64,000 bases of DNA from Candidatus Bathyarchaeota archaeon (GCA_026014805.1 JAOZHR010000031.1:62001-126000), one strand, 5' to 3'; counted from the first letter of the stretch, positions 50,491 through 59,271 are shown. Numbers and translations are program-made. Notes: generated by a model not told the origin, from the letters alone.

Positions 50491-51234
50491 ATGATCATCA
50501 AAGAAACCTACGCAAAAACAATCCTATCAAAATCCAAAATCTCAGACTACACGATAAACCCATACATCGGCTGTGAACATGGATGCACCTATTGCTATGC
50601 ACGGTTTATGAAGAGATTCACTGGTCATAAGGAGCCATGGAGTACATTCGTTGATGTGAAAATCAATGCCGCAACTCTACTGAATCGTGAAATAAAAAGG
50701 AAACAACCTGGCAGAGTTTGGGTGAGTGGAGTATGCGATCCATATCAACCCATCGAAAAAAAATATCGAATAACCCGGAAGTGTCTTGAAATCCTGTCGA
50801 AGCAGGATTGGCCGGTAACAATCCAAACTAAATCTCCTCTTGTGTTGCGTGACTTAGATTTGCTGATGAAATTCAGTGACCTTGAGGCAGGGTTTTCAAT
50901 AGCTACAGCTGACGAAAATATCAGAAAGATTTTCGAGCCCAACTCACCTACAATTAGAGAAAGGATTGATACTTTAGAGAAACTACACTATTCAGGTCTT
51001 AAAACTTACGCGATGATAGCACCGTTACTCCCAGGAGCTGAAGAATTAGTGACGCTTCTAAGCGATAAAGTTGATCATGTGCTAATCGACAGAATGAACT
51101 ATCATTATGCTGATTGGGTCTATAAAAAGTATGGACTGGAATATGCGATGACTGACAGATTCTTCAGAGAGAAGAAAGAAGAACTTGCCAGAGCATTAGA
51201 AAGGAAAGAGACTCCTTATCAACTACTATTTTAA
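50491..51234 (+). CDS. Radical SAM protein of the spore photoproduct lyase-like family
   Basis: A 247-residue COG1533-type protein. The radical SAM cluster is IGCEHGCTYCYARFM near residue 25, and VSGVCDPYQPIEKKYRITRK and TIQTKSPLVLRDLDLL follow. ATG 50491 gives the family N-terminus (IIKETYAKTILSKSK); ATG 50464, 10 bp after the PadR stop, is an alternative. The family is widespread with mostly unknown substrates. Confidence 0.85.
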   Translation: MIIKETYAKTILSKSKISDYTINPYIGCEHGCTYCYARFMKRFTGHKEPWSTFVDVKINAATLLNREIKRKQPGRVWVSGVCDPYQPIEKKYRITRKCLEILSKQDWPVTIQTKSPLVLRDLDLLMKFSDLEAGFSIATADENIRKIFEPNSPTIRERIDTLEKLHYSGLKTYAMIAPLLPGAEELVTLLSDKVDHVLIDRMNYHYADWVYKKYGLEYAMTDRFFREKKEELARALERKETPYQLLF

Positions 51235-51248
51235 CACACCTACAACAG

Positions 51249-51334
51249 ACTTTCTAATTTATAATTTCTAACTAGAGGAAAAATCTTAGAATCTTCTATC
51301 TTTAACTAGGTTAGAAAGTAGAAACTTAGAAACT
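51249..51334. repeat. Inverted-repeat element, copy B
   Basis: TTTCTAACTAG at the left is mirrored by CTAGGTTAGAAAG at the right. The inner GGAAAAATCTTAGAATCTTC and the outer GAAAGTAGAAACTTAGAAAC match copy A (47984-48062). It lies between converging genes. Confidence 0.55.
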
Positions 51335-51378
51335 TCAGGCCATGTAGTTAACCTATGTATTTATGCTCTTTTCTGAAG

Positions 51379-51894
51379 CTAACAATGAGAATAGCAAATT
51401 AAGTCTCCTTCAATGTTTGGATTGTTCTCAAGGATAATACCTCTTACCTTAATGAAGTATTCAACTCCCATTTTGTGTTCTCTGATGCCTTTCAAGATAT
51501 GATTAGCATACTTAGAATTTGTTCTAGGTCTTTCTTCTTTGTTGACAACAACATATGTTGTTGCAAGCATCTTCTCTCTTGTGTCATTCAATGCATCATC
51601 AAGCCTTATCACAACAAAATCATCGATCCTCTTATAAGACTTTGAATGCGCCCCTTCAAAACTATCTAGACTCGGCATTTTATCTTCTGGTATCTCAAAT
51701 AGACAACCAATGACATAATCATCAGCATTAGCTTTTACGACATCAGAAACTCCAACTCCATCTTTATTAGTATGGGTGAAAGCCAACTTGTATCCTCTCT
51801 TTATTGCTAGCCCAGCAAACCTGGCAGCATCTTTTAGTCTTTGATTAATCCGCTTTTCATGCATATTGGAACCATACTGCCAGACCTTTACCAT
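51379..51894 (-). CDS. Gamma-glutamylcyclotransferase-like (AIG2/GGCT) protein
   Basis: A 171-residue GGCT-fold protein. WQYGSNMHEKRINQR gives the substrate loop, and LDSFEGAHSKSYKRID holds the catalytic Glu region. A C-terminal extension of ~40 residues is unusual for the minimal domain. The substrate may be a gamma-glutamyl compound, but many members are uncharacterised. Confidence 0.8.
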   Translation of the reverse strand: MVKVWQYGSNMHEKRINQRLKDAARFAGLAIKRGYKLAFTHTNKDGVGVSDVVKANADDYVIGCLFEIPEDKMPSLDSFEGAHSKSYKRIDDFVVIRLDDALNDTREKMLATTYVVVNKEERPRTNSKYANHILKGIREHKMGVEYFIKVRGIILENNPNIEGDLICYSHC

Positions 51895-52096
51895 AGCAAC
51901 ATCTCATTATAACATTCGCCTGTGTATGTTAGGCATAAGAGTATTGCTTGATATTTGATGCGCACGCGCGAAGCTATAGAAAGCAGAACCCGCTAAGTTT
52001 CTCGTTCTAGAAATCCTTAAGCAAAAGGAAGAATTGCGGAATCTATAAAGCCTCGAGTCAGTCTATACGTTAGAAACTTACGCCAACGGGATTTGT

Positions 52097-52495
52097 ATGA
52101 AAATTTTGATTGTGTGCTCGGGAAATGCTTATCGGAGTCCAGTAGCAGAAGCTTTACTGAAGAAGTCCAAGCCAGAGATCGAGGTAGACTCTGCAGGGAC
52201 AGATCCAGCAATTCCAATATCTGAAGCTGCAAAAACGTATTTAGCAAAAGAAAACGCTCAAGAATATCTGAAGCGTGCCCCCGAGAGTTTAGATGAGAAA
52301 GAACTTGGGAACTACGATCTTATCGTAGCTATGAAGCCTAAACACAAAGAAAGTATCTTGAACGTGTGCCCACAATGTGCAAGCAAAATTGTTGTGTGGA
52401 ACATTGACGATCCGTACTTTTTACCCCATGGATACGCTGGGAAGATATTCAATCAGATCAAAGATAAGGTTGCAGAGTTGGCCAATTCACTATAA
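52097..52495 (+). CDS. Low-molecular-weight protein tyrosine phosphatase-like
   Basis: A 132-residue LMW-PTP. The P-loop is VCSGNAYRSPVAEALL (C-x5-R-S) at residue 7, and the general-acid Asp lies in NIDDPYFLPHGY. It removes phosphate from Tyr or acts as an arsenate-reductase relative. An alternating tract (TGTGCGCGCGTGTA, 52534-52547) lies 38 nt after its stop. Confidence 0.85.
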   Translation: MKILIVCSGNAYRSPVAEALLKKSKPEIEVDSAGTDPAIPISEAAKTYLAKENAQEYLKRAPESLDEKELGNYDLIVAMKPKHKESILNVCPQCASKIVVWNIDDPYFLPHGYAGKIFNQIKDKVAELANSL

Positions 52496-52602
52496 AAAAT
52501 GGCAAGGGAGCTTGCAACGCATGTTTCATACATTGTGCGCGTGTAAAAACGATAGGTTAAAATAGTTTAGAAAATAAACTAGACAGCAAGGTGAAAAACA
52601 AA

Positions 52603-52698
52603 ATGTCTTGTTGTGGATCCAAAAAAGCAAAACCCGAACCTGACGATCCATGTAAATGTGGAAGCGGAAAGAAGTATAAAGAATGCTGCGGACAATAA
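52603..52698 (+). CDS. 31-residue SEC-C motif peptide
   Basis: A tiny gene with AAGGTGA upstream. Its C-terminal half is a complete SEC-C zinc motif (DPCKCGSGKKYKECCG), and the N-terminus adds CC. SEC-C motifs bind zinc at the ends of SecA and other proteins; stand-alone copies like this occur in archaea. Confidence 0.75.
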   Translation: MSCCGSKKAKPEPDDPCKCGSGKKYKECCGQ

Positions 52699-52821
52699 GC
52701 ATGCAAAAGTAGCCAAGAAACATATCACACCTTTTTTCTTTTAAACACACACCTTATAATCAAAGGCAAACAGCAACTCTAATTATGCTGAGCAAATAAT
52801 AGAGGGTAAAGTGAACTATCC

Positions 52822-54066
52822 GTGAAGGTCGTTCTCATTATCGCAGATGGAATGGCGGATGTTCCCCTCAAAGAACTAAACGCCAAAACCCCCTTAGAAG
52901 CAGCTGAAAAACCATCCCTCAATCGTGTAGCAGAGTTCGGCATCTGCGGCATGATAGATGTCATAGCACCAGGCATTCCTCCAGGAAGCGACACAGCTCA
53001 CCTTGCCCTACTGGGCTACAATGTAATAGAAGTTTACACTGGAAGGGGAGCATTAGAAGCAATTGGCTCAGAAATAGACATTCTTCCAAACGACTTAGCT
53101 TTTCGATGCAACTTTGCCACTGTCGACGAGGAGTTCAAGGTAATAGACAGAAGAGCTGGAAGAATAGAGAACGATGATGCAGCGAAGTTGACAGTTGCTA
53201 TCAAGGAATCACTTCGAGCAGACCCACCCCAAGTAGGTGACGTGCTGTTTAGAAACACCGTTCAACATCGCGCAATACTGCGCCTTAGCGGGCCAAACCT
53301 GTCCATCATGGTTTCTGACACCGATCCCCATAAAACCGGAGTCAAAGTATCAAATGCTCGTCCTCTTGAAGGAAGCAGAGAAGCAAAAAACACCGCGGAC
53401 ATTCTAAATAAGCTCACACGTCAATTCCACGAAGCACTGAAAAATCATCCGGTGAACAAAGAAAGAAAGAAGAAAGGACAACTGCCGGCTAACATGATTC
53501 TTTGCAGAGGCGTTGGACAGCTACCTGAGATTGACCCACTTGCCCTCCTTTATGGGATTCGTCCAGCAGCAATCGCAGCCATGCCTCTTGTAAAAGGTGT
53601 TTGTAAAACTGCTGGGATGCGTTTGATTTCGGTTCCAGAAGCTACGGGAACGTACGAAACTGATGTCATTGCGAAGGCAAGAGCGGCAGTAAGTGCTTTG
53701 CAATCCTACGATTTTGTGCTTGTTCATGTAAAAGCTACAGATCTTGCAAGCCACGATGGCAAGCCTGAGAAGAAAATAGAGATGATTGAAAAAGTAGATG
53801 CATTGGCCGGTCACATCATAAAAAATGTTGATATGGACGAGACGTTGATTGTGGTGACTGCGGATCATACAACTTCGTCGATAAGGAGGGCGCACAGCGG
53901 TGAGCCAGTGCCTGTTGCGATTATGGGACATGGCGTCCGTACAGATGATGTTAAAGAGTTCGGTGAAAGGGCTTGTGCAAAAGGAGGACTTGGTCGAATC
54001 AGAGGGCAAGACTTGATGCCTATACTTGTCAACTTGCTTGGAAAAGCTGAGATGGCAGGCTCCTAA
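52822..54066 (+). CDS. apgM: 2,3-bisphosphoglycerate-independent phosphoglycerate mutase (archaeal)
   Basis: A 414-residue alkaline-phosphatase-superfamily mutase. Metal sites are IIADGMADVPLKELN at the N-terminus, GSDTAHLALLGYN with the catalytic Ser region near residue 53, and DETLIVVTADHTTS near residue 350. It interconverts 3- and 2-phosphoglycerate. GTG 52822. It ends 2 bp before the convergent NAD-kinase-like gene. Confidence 0.92.
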   Translation: MKVVLIIADGMADVPLKELNAKTPLEAAEKPSLNRVAEFGICGMIDVIAPGIPPGSDTAHLALLGYNVIEVYTGRGALEAIGSEIDILPNDLAFRCNFATVDEEFKVIDRRAGRIENDDAAKLTVAIKESLRADPPQVGDVLFRNTVQHRAILRLSGPNLSIMVSDTDPHKTGVKVSNARPLEGSREAKNTADILNKLTRQFHEALKNHPVNKERKKKGQLPANMILCRGVGQLPEIDPLALLYGIRPAAIAAMPLVKGVCKTAGMRLISVPEATGTYETDVIAKARAAVSALQSYDFVLVHVKATDLASHDGKPEKKIEMIEKVDALAGHIIKNVDMDETLIVVTADHTTSSIRRAHSGEPVPVAIMGHGVRTDDVKEFGERACAKGGLGRIRGQDLMPILVNLLGKAEMAGS

Positions 54067-54068
54067 TT

Positions 54069-55187
54069 TTATCTGATCCGTAATAGTCTCCATTCGCGAT
54101 AGTCTGTCGCTACTTTTATGTATCCTCTGAGCATCTTATCCACTTGTGCATCACCTGTGTCGACTCTCAAAACTCCTCCTTCAATGCTTCGAATTTTGCT
54201 TCTGGTCGCCAACACGATAATCTTCTCTTTTTCAACAAGTCTAATAATTCTCGGACTAATCTGCTGATTACCTCGCCCGAACAAGATTCCTTGTCTCCCA
54301 ATCGGGGAAACAACAATCCACGTGCTCTGCCAATCGTCTATTTCTTTCATCAATATCCGCTCGTTAACATCCTTTACCACTCTGCCTTCGTGGTAGATGT
54401 CAACTCCAAGGAGAGTTTTTTCCACCCCCAGAAAGTCCGCTACACATTTTATGGTGGTGCCGGGGCCGAGGATACATGTGGCTTCAGGGCCAATCTCTTC
54501 AACTATGAAACGAGCGACAGCTAGTTGATTTTCATGTTCATCTAACGTCTCTGGCGATACCTGTTTGCTTCCTTGAATGCGCATAGGCAAGAAAGGACCT
54601 TTTAGAAAGCCATAGAGCCGAATGTTGAAACGGTCGCTTCTGATGACTGCCTCATCTGCGTCCATTATCTCAAAGTCTGCAAGTTGGGCTTCTTCTTTGA
54701 GAAAGGCCTCAATGATGTAGGCTGCATCTTCAGGATTGATAGCAAATATTCCGCTATACATTTTCACGCCAGACGGAATACCCAGAACCGGTACGGAGCC
54801 TAAACCGGATAACGCGTCTAGAACGTCTCTTGCCGTGCCATCGCCGCCTACGAAAAGAATGAGGTTGACCTTGCACTCAGCCATCAACCTTACCGCCTTT
54901 TTGGTGTCTTCTGCTGTTGTTCTGGTTGTTATTTTCATTGGCAATATGTCAGCTTCCAGACTCGTAGAATGAATCACTTCTTCGCCCATTGTGGCTGGGC
55001 ATGTTACTAATTGGATTCTCTGATTTAGTCCAAGTTCTTTCAGTTTTTTCAAAAACTCTATTCCTCTTTCAGTGGCAATAGGTTTCGCTCCCATCTCAAC
55101 GGCTTTTTCGAAGACGCCGTCTGTCCCTTTTAATCCGACTTTTCCACCCATGCCTGCAATGGGGTTTATAAGAAAACCTATTCTCAT
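54069..55187 (-). CDS. ATP-NAD kinase-like protein
   Basis: A 372-residue protein of the COG3199 NAD-kinase-like group. The phosphate loop is FVGGDGTARDVLDALSG near residue 105, and NPIAGMGGKVGLKGTDG is the typical N-terminus. GPGTTIKCVADFLGVEKTLL follows near residue 240. ATG 55187 is chosen over 55211 because the family begins with RIGFLINPIAG. It may phosphorylate NAD or a related substrate. Confidence 0.85.
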   Translation of the reverse strand: MRIGFLINPIAGMGGKVGLKGTDGVFEKAVEMGAKPIATERGIEFLKKLKELGLNQRIQLVTCPATMGEEVIHSTSLEADILPMKITTRTTAEDTKKAVRLMAECKVNLILFVGGDGTARDVLDALSGLGSVPVLGIPSGVKMYSGIFAINPEDAAYIIEAFLKEEAQLADFEIMDADEAVIRSDRFNIRLYGFLKGPFLPMRIQGSKQVSPETLDEHENQLAVARFIVEEIGPEATCILGPGTTIKCVADFLGVEKTLLGVDIYHEGRVVKDVNERILMKEIDDWQSTWIVVSPIGRQGILFGRGNQQISPRIIRLVEKEKIIVLATRSKIRSIEGGVLRVDTGDAQVDKMLRGYIKVATDYREWRLLRIR

Positions 55188-55679
55188 AATACGTCTTTTA
55201 TCAAGACCCAAATATTAATGCATGCACATCTTGTTGAACTGTGGTTCGGGCTTGTTCTTCTATGAACTCCGCGAAATGCAAGCATAAGAATAGTCTAGGG
55301 CTTCTTCAACCATAGACGCGCTTGAAAGCCTTCTCCGTCAGTACATGCATGCATGCAGATTGATAAAAACCAAACCAACAACCAAACCAACGTCTCTAAC
55401 TAACGGTTCTGGAGTGGAAAGGGGATTTGGTTTTATTTGTTGTTGGTTGATTTTTTAAAGGGTAAAGGAGTGTAGTGGGGTTTGGTGGCTTAAAGCCTCA
55501 ATTGATGGAAATATCATGGTGTCTACGTAGTTCCTAATTTGGAGCATACGGTTTAACCGTATGTTAACTTACTAAAAACGCACAAGTATATAGGAGAGAG
55601 ACATAAGAGATGCATGCGAAGGCTCGGGCTGAGAGATGGAGAATAAAACGAGAAAGAGAACTTGAAGGAGAAATTAGTA
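55188..55679. other. Intergenic stretch with several repeats
   Basis: About 490 bp. It contains alternating tracts at 55218-55229 and 55341-55357, an AACCAAACCAACAACC stretch near 55370 mirrored by TTGTTGTTGGTTG near 55440, the palindrome at 55545-55563, a TATA-like AGTATATAGG near 55584, and ATGCATGCG at 55610-55618. Confidence 0.4.
55545..55563. promoter_or_regulatory. Perfect 19-bp palindrome, operator candidate
   Basis: CATACGGTTTAACCGTATG has two perfect 9-bp arms around one central base. It lies about 20 bp upstream of a TATA-like AGTATATAGG that may serve the small gene at 55680. Confidence 0.45.
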
Positions 55680-55832
55680 ATGCCAATAAAAGTATCCCAA
55701 GGTAAGCCCCGATTCACAATCTACATATATGACAATGAACACCGAGGCAAAAAACACATCCTGCAAGTACATGCGGACGATAAAACTGCGCTTGTAGATG
55801 TCGCAAGAATGATAGAGGATGCACTAGCATGA
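55680..55832 (+). CDS. Small basic protein of unknown function
   Basis: A 50-residue protein. It starts with a beta strand (KPRFTIYIYDNEHRGKKHIL) and ends with a helix (LVDVARMIEDAL). GGAG lies 9 nt before ATG 55680. A TATA-like element and a palindrome are upstream. No family was recognised. Confidence 0.55.
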   Translation: MPIKVSQGKPRFTIYIYDNEHRGKKHILQVHADDKTALVDVARMIEDALA

Positions 55833-56064
55833 AAACCACTGAGTATTTCCTGTTAGATAGGCAAGGAAAAATCAATGCGCGCGCGTGCAAACAAGCTAAA
55901 GAGACGACATGGAAACGGGAAATGCGATGGTTGTGCTTTTCTATGTTAGCAGTGGAGCTGTCTCCCGATTTCCCCGCGAACTCCCTTTTTTCTTTTTTCA
56001 ACTGACCATCAATATCCGCTGATACCAAAGCCTATATCAAACCACAACAAAACGATCAGTTGAG

Positions 56065-56640
56065 ATGCATCGCCCTAAGCTTTCGAGAAGGCAAATCAAA
56101 ATTCTCGTGTGTGTATCAATAATCGCGGCTGTCGTTATAGCGTTTTTCTATGGCTCTTGGCTTAATTTCCAGACGTACTACTTGGGCGTAATGAAAGACC
56201 TGAACAGTTCTGAAACCAAAGCATACATGCGCAATAAGATCAATGGATCCCACAACTTTATTGAACTTCTGAACTGGACAAGTCAGAATCTCAATTGGTC
56301 CGAGGAGAGCTTTACGCGATACTCTAAGCCTCAACAGATTCTGAACCAAGGGAAAGGCAGATGTGGAGAATTCACTATTGTTTATATAGCTGCCTGTTTG
56401 GCGTTTGGCTATGAGGCCAGAATCGTTGTTTCCCGGCAATTCTATCAGATTGGTCACGGTTTTCATACATGGGCGGAAGTGAAATTGGATGGCGTTTGGA
56501 CTCACGTCGATCCCAGTCCTACAGCTTTCTGGAATGACACTTCACGTTACAGAAGCTGGAATTGGGGACCAAGAATCACACTGAACGTTTTTGCTTTTGA
56601 AGATGGCCAAATTGAAGATGTCACTTCACGATACAGATAA
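56065..56640 (+). CDS. Transglutaminase-like membrane-anchored protein
   Basis: A 191-residue protein. It has one N-terminal helix (LVCVSIIAAVVIAFFYGSWL-type) and a transglutaminase core with Cys in QGKGRCGEFTIVY, His in GFHTWAEVKLDG and Asp in THVDPSPTAFW. It is the intact paralog of the amber-interrupted gene at 36734-37309. The two proteins match throughout. A 16-nt alternating tract lies 47 nt beyond the stop. Confidence 0.8.
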   Translation: MHRPKLSRRQIKILVCVSIIAAVVIAFFYGSWLNFQTYYLGVMKDLNSSETKAYMRNKINGSHNFIELLNWTSQNLNWSEESFTRYSKPQQILNQGKGRCGEFTIVYIAACLAFGYEARIVVSRQFYQIGHGFHTWAEVKLDGVWTHVDPSPTAFWNDTSRYRSWNWGPRITLNVFAFEDGQIEDVTSRYR

Positions 56641-57193
56641 GCAAACGCAACTCTCTTTTTTCTAAAAACTGTTAGTAAACGGGCACTCATATGCATGCAT
56701 GCAAATTCAGAAAACCAGACATGGACGCTTGTGGCATCGGGGAACAGACCAAAGGGTGCTTAGGACTCGTAGGAGCTCAGGCGCAGTCCCATATTCTCCG
56801 CAGAAGCCTCGAAACGCAGGGTTCGAGCGCGTAAGAGGGAGAGCGAGCCAACACCAGGGGATATCCACACCCGATTCAAATTGAACACATGAATTAAAAG
56901 GTTGAACAACCGTTTTTCAACGGTTGAAAAATCCTGAATTTCCCATGATTTTCTTAAATGATGGTGCACTGTTCAGAACAAAGCTTTGAATTGATGAAGA
57001 AATACATAGATATTCCTGACAAAAATCAGAAACTAGGAATCTAGAATCAAATTTCAGTTCTGGAGAAGTGAAACTAATATGCACAAATTATGAGACTTGC
57101 CTAAAAGTGGCGGGCCCGTGGGTACTCGAAACGAATTTGTAGCGGGTCCTTCCTTAGAAGCTTACACACCATTAACGAGCGCGTGCTCTCTGT
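56641..57193. other. Noncoding stretch with hairpin and tract
   Basis: About 550 bp. It contains the alternating CATATGCATGCATGCA (56688-56703) and the hairpin CAACCGTT-TTTC-AACGGTTG (56907-56926) followed by five A. A GC-rich remnant lies near 56750-56860. Open frames here look accidental. Confidence 0.4.
56907..56926. other. Perfect stem-loop
   Basis: CAACCGTT TTTC AACGGTTG is an 8-bp stem with a 4-nt loop. It is followed by AAAAA, so on the minus strand the hairpin would be preceded by U; it is not a classical terminator for either neighbour. Confidence 0.4.
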
Positions 57194-57778
57194 CTAGAGC
57201 TGGCAGGGTTTAGCGATAATCTCCTTGATCACCGTGTCAAAGAGTCTATGTGAGTTTGCAGGCTTGATGACAACAGCAGTATCTGCACCCCTTCCTGAAC
57301 CAGCAATCGCTATCACGTCTTTATCTGCAGGAATTACTCCAGCATCCGTGGCCATCGCAACGATCTCAACTGCTACTTTCGTTCCCTGACCAAACATCCG
57401 CAACGTCTGCGCTATAATGCCCACAGGAAACATCGTATCAAACTTGGCTTGTATAGCTCTATTTACCCCTGAGAAAGCATGCGTAGCTATCACTATTTTG
57501 CCTCCACTCGCTCTAATCTTCTCTTGAATTTCGTTGATAAGTTCTTGTACGCCGGGTTCCTTGAGACCCGTAACATGGGGTACTACTACAACGCTGTTAC
57601 CCTTGAAAACCTCGAGTGCTTTAACCGCTGTATTGCCTCTTGTGCTGGCCACTACTATATGCTTAATGCCAAGCTCATCAGCACGAATCTTCGCTTCTTT
57701 AAGCGTTTCATCTGTATTAACCTCTCCAGGACCAGGGAAGTATAGAACAGACTTTTTCAAATACAAACACCAACACAT
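57194..57778 (-). CDS. Stand-alone pyruvate kinase C-terminal (alpha/beta) domain protein
   Basis: A 194-residue protein made only of the pyruvate kinase C-terminal domain. It has FPGPGEVNTDETLKEAKIRA near the start and IVVASTRGNTAVKAL and VIAIAGSGRGADTAVVIKPA near the end. Such proteins are common in archaea; they lack the catalytic barrel and may act as sensors. ATG 57778 or a TTG 18 bp downstream. Confidence 0.8.
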   Translation of the reverse strand: MCWCLYLKKSVLYFPGPGEVNTDETLKEAKIRADELGIKHIVVASTRGNTAVKALEVFKGNSVVVVPHVTGLKEPGVQELINEIQEKIRASGGKIVIATHAFSGVNRAIQAKFDTMFPVGIIAQTLRMFGQGTKVAVEIVAMATDAGVIPADKDVIAIAGSGRGADTAVVIKPANSHRLFDTVIKEIIAKPCQL

Positions 57779-58203
57779 AGAATGTGACACATACTTATAT
57801 CGATTCACCGTATGCATGCATCCACTGTGAGGAGGGATTCAAATCCCACCCTCTCACTTTTCAGGCAAAGCTCATGATTTGTGCATATGGACGATTCCTC
57901 GTCGAACCAAAAAGCAATGTCTGGACGTCTCTTAGGCTTAGGCGGCATCTCACTAGAAAAAGGGTGTGAAATTAATCCCGGGATTAATTACCCCCCTCCC
58001 CCCCTGCATGTATGTATGCCTCAAGGGAGCCCGCACGGAGCTGGATGAAGCAACCGAAAATAAACGTGGATTTAATTTCAAACGGCCCATGTTACATATG
58101 ATTTTGCAAAGCTTGTTTTAGATAAGTTTTTTAGCATAAAAGCTAAATGGATTATTTCTCTCAAGCTTATGCCAGCTTGTATGCATACGGAGAGATGAAG
58201 AAT
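57779..58203. other. Intergenic stretch with palindrome and tRNA-like fragment
   Basis: About 425 bp. It holds an alternating tract (57809-57821), a hairpin/tRNA-3'-like sequence near 57825-57860 (GAGGGATTCAAATCCCACC), the perfect 20-bp palindrome AATTAATCCCGGGATTAATT (57970-57989), a C-rich run and TGCATGTATGTATGC (58005-58019). The 5' part of the dehydrogenase frame (58147-58203) is untranslated in this reading. Confidence 0.4.
57970..57989. promoter_or_regulatory. Perfect 20-bp palindrome
   Basis: AATTAATCCCGGGATTAATT. It lies in the shared upstream region of the pyruvate-kinase-domain gene and threonine dehydrogenase, about 190 and 215 bp from their starts. Possible regulator site. Confidence 0.4.
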
Positions 58204-59271
58204 ATGTATGCTGTTGTTAAGACAAAACGAGCACCTGGCGCAGAAGTCACTATTGTGAATATTCCGAAGATTGAAAGAAGCGAAGTTCTTGTAAAAGTTA
58301 AAACAGCTGCAATATGTGGCACAGATGTTCATATTTGGGATTGGAATAAGTGGGCACAGGAACGAATGAGGAAAATCCCATTAATATTTGGACACGAGTT
58401 TTGCGGTGAGGTTATAGATATAGGCGTAGACGTAACCAGTGTAAAGGTTGGCGACTTTGTATCCGCAGAGACACACATAGTAGACGGCACTTGCTATCAA
58501 TGTCAAACCGACCGCATGCACGTTTGTCGACATATGGAAATATTAGGTGTTGACAGAGACGGCGTATTTGCAGAGTACGTTGCCTTACCCGAGAGAAACG
58601 CGTGGAAAAACGACCCGAAACTTGATCCAGCAGTTGCATCCATCCAAGAACCCTTGGGAAATGCCGTTCAAACAGTCTTGCCGAAGGACAATGTTGAAGA
58701 CATTGCTGGAAAAGACGTCGCTGTCTTAGGCTGCGGCCCAATCGGATTGATGGCTATTGCTGTCGTTAAGACGTTAGGCGCGGCAAGAATTTTCGCCACT
58801 GCAGGTGGTTCAAACAAAATGCGCATGGATTTAGCTACGAAAATGGGGGCAGACTTCGTTCTTAGCGCCAGAGAGGAAGGCGAGAACATTCCTCAGAGAA
58901 TACTTACCGAAACCGATGGAAACGGCGTCGATGTTGCTTTAGAAATGTCAGGATCTCCGATGGCTTTGAAGCAAGCCTTCGAGATACTAACGCCTGGTGG
59001 AAGAGTTTCCTTGCTAGGGCTCTTCGATACATCAGTCATGTTTGATTTCAACGATGCCATGATATTCAAGGCGGCAACGGTGTATGGCATTTCTGGCAGA
59101 CGCATGTTCCAAACTTGGCATCAAGTCAAGGGTTTACTCTCCAATTCAGAGTTTAGAAATAAGATTGCGTCCATAATTTCGCACAAACTTGCCATGGAGG
59201 ACGTAGAGGAAGGCATCGAGTTAATTAACTCAAAAAAAGCCGCGAAGGTTGTCTTAGAGCCTAAATGGTAA
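58204..59271 (+). CDS. tdh: L-threonine 3-dehydrogenase-like zinc alcohol dehydrogenase
   Basis: A 355-residue zinc-dependent MDR enzyme. Catalytic zinc ligands are in ICGTDVHIWDW and IFGHEFCGEV. Structural cysteines are fewer than usual (GTCYQCQTDRMHVC). The NAD fold has VAVLGCGPIGLMAIAV near residue 175. It follows the threonine dehydrogenase pattern (threonine to 2-amino-3-ketobutyrate). ATG 58204 has GGAGAG upstream and the family start; ATG 58195 and 58147 are in frame. Confidence 0.85.
   Translation: MYAVVKTKRAPGAEVTIVNIPKIERSEVLVKVKTAAICGTDVHIWDWNKWAQERMRKIPLIFGHEFCGEVIDIGVDVTSVKVGDFVSAETHIVDGTCYQCQTDRMHVCRHMEILGVDRDGVFAEYVALPERNAWKNDPKLDPAVASIQEPLGNAVQTVLPKDNVEDIAGKDVAVLGCGPIGLMAIAVVKTLGAARIFATAGGSNKMRMDLATKMGADFVLSAREEGENIPQRILTETDGNGVDVALEMSGSPMALKQAFEILTPGGRVSLLGLFDTSVMFDFNDAMIFKAATVYGISGRRMFQTWHQVKGLLSNSEFRNKIASIISHKLAMEDVEEGIELINSKKAAKVVLEPKW

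Noticed and set aside
56699-56884. 61-codon Arg-rich frame
   Set aside because: No start context, high Arg and Ser from a GC-rich remnant; no credible protein.
57104-57175. A possible minus-strand tRNA (GGGCCCGCCA end)
   Set aside because: The T arm does not pair and no anticodon arm can be drawn; at best an old fragment.
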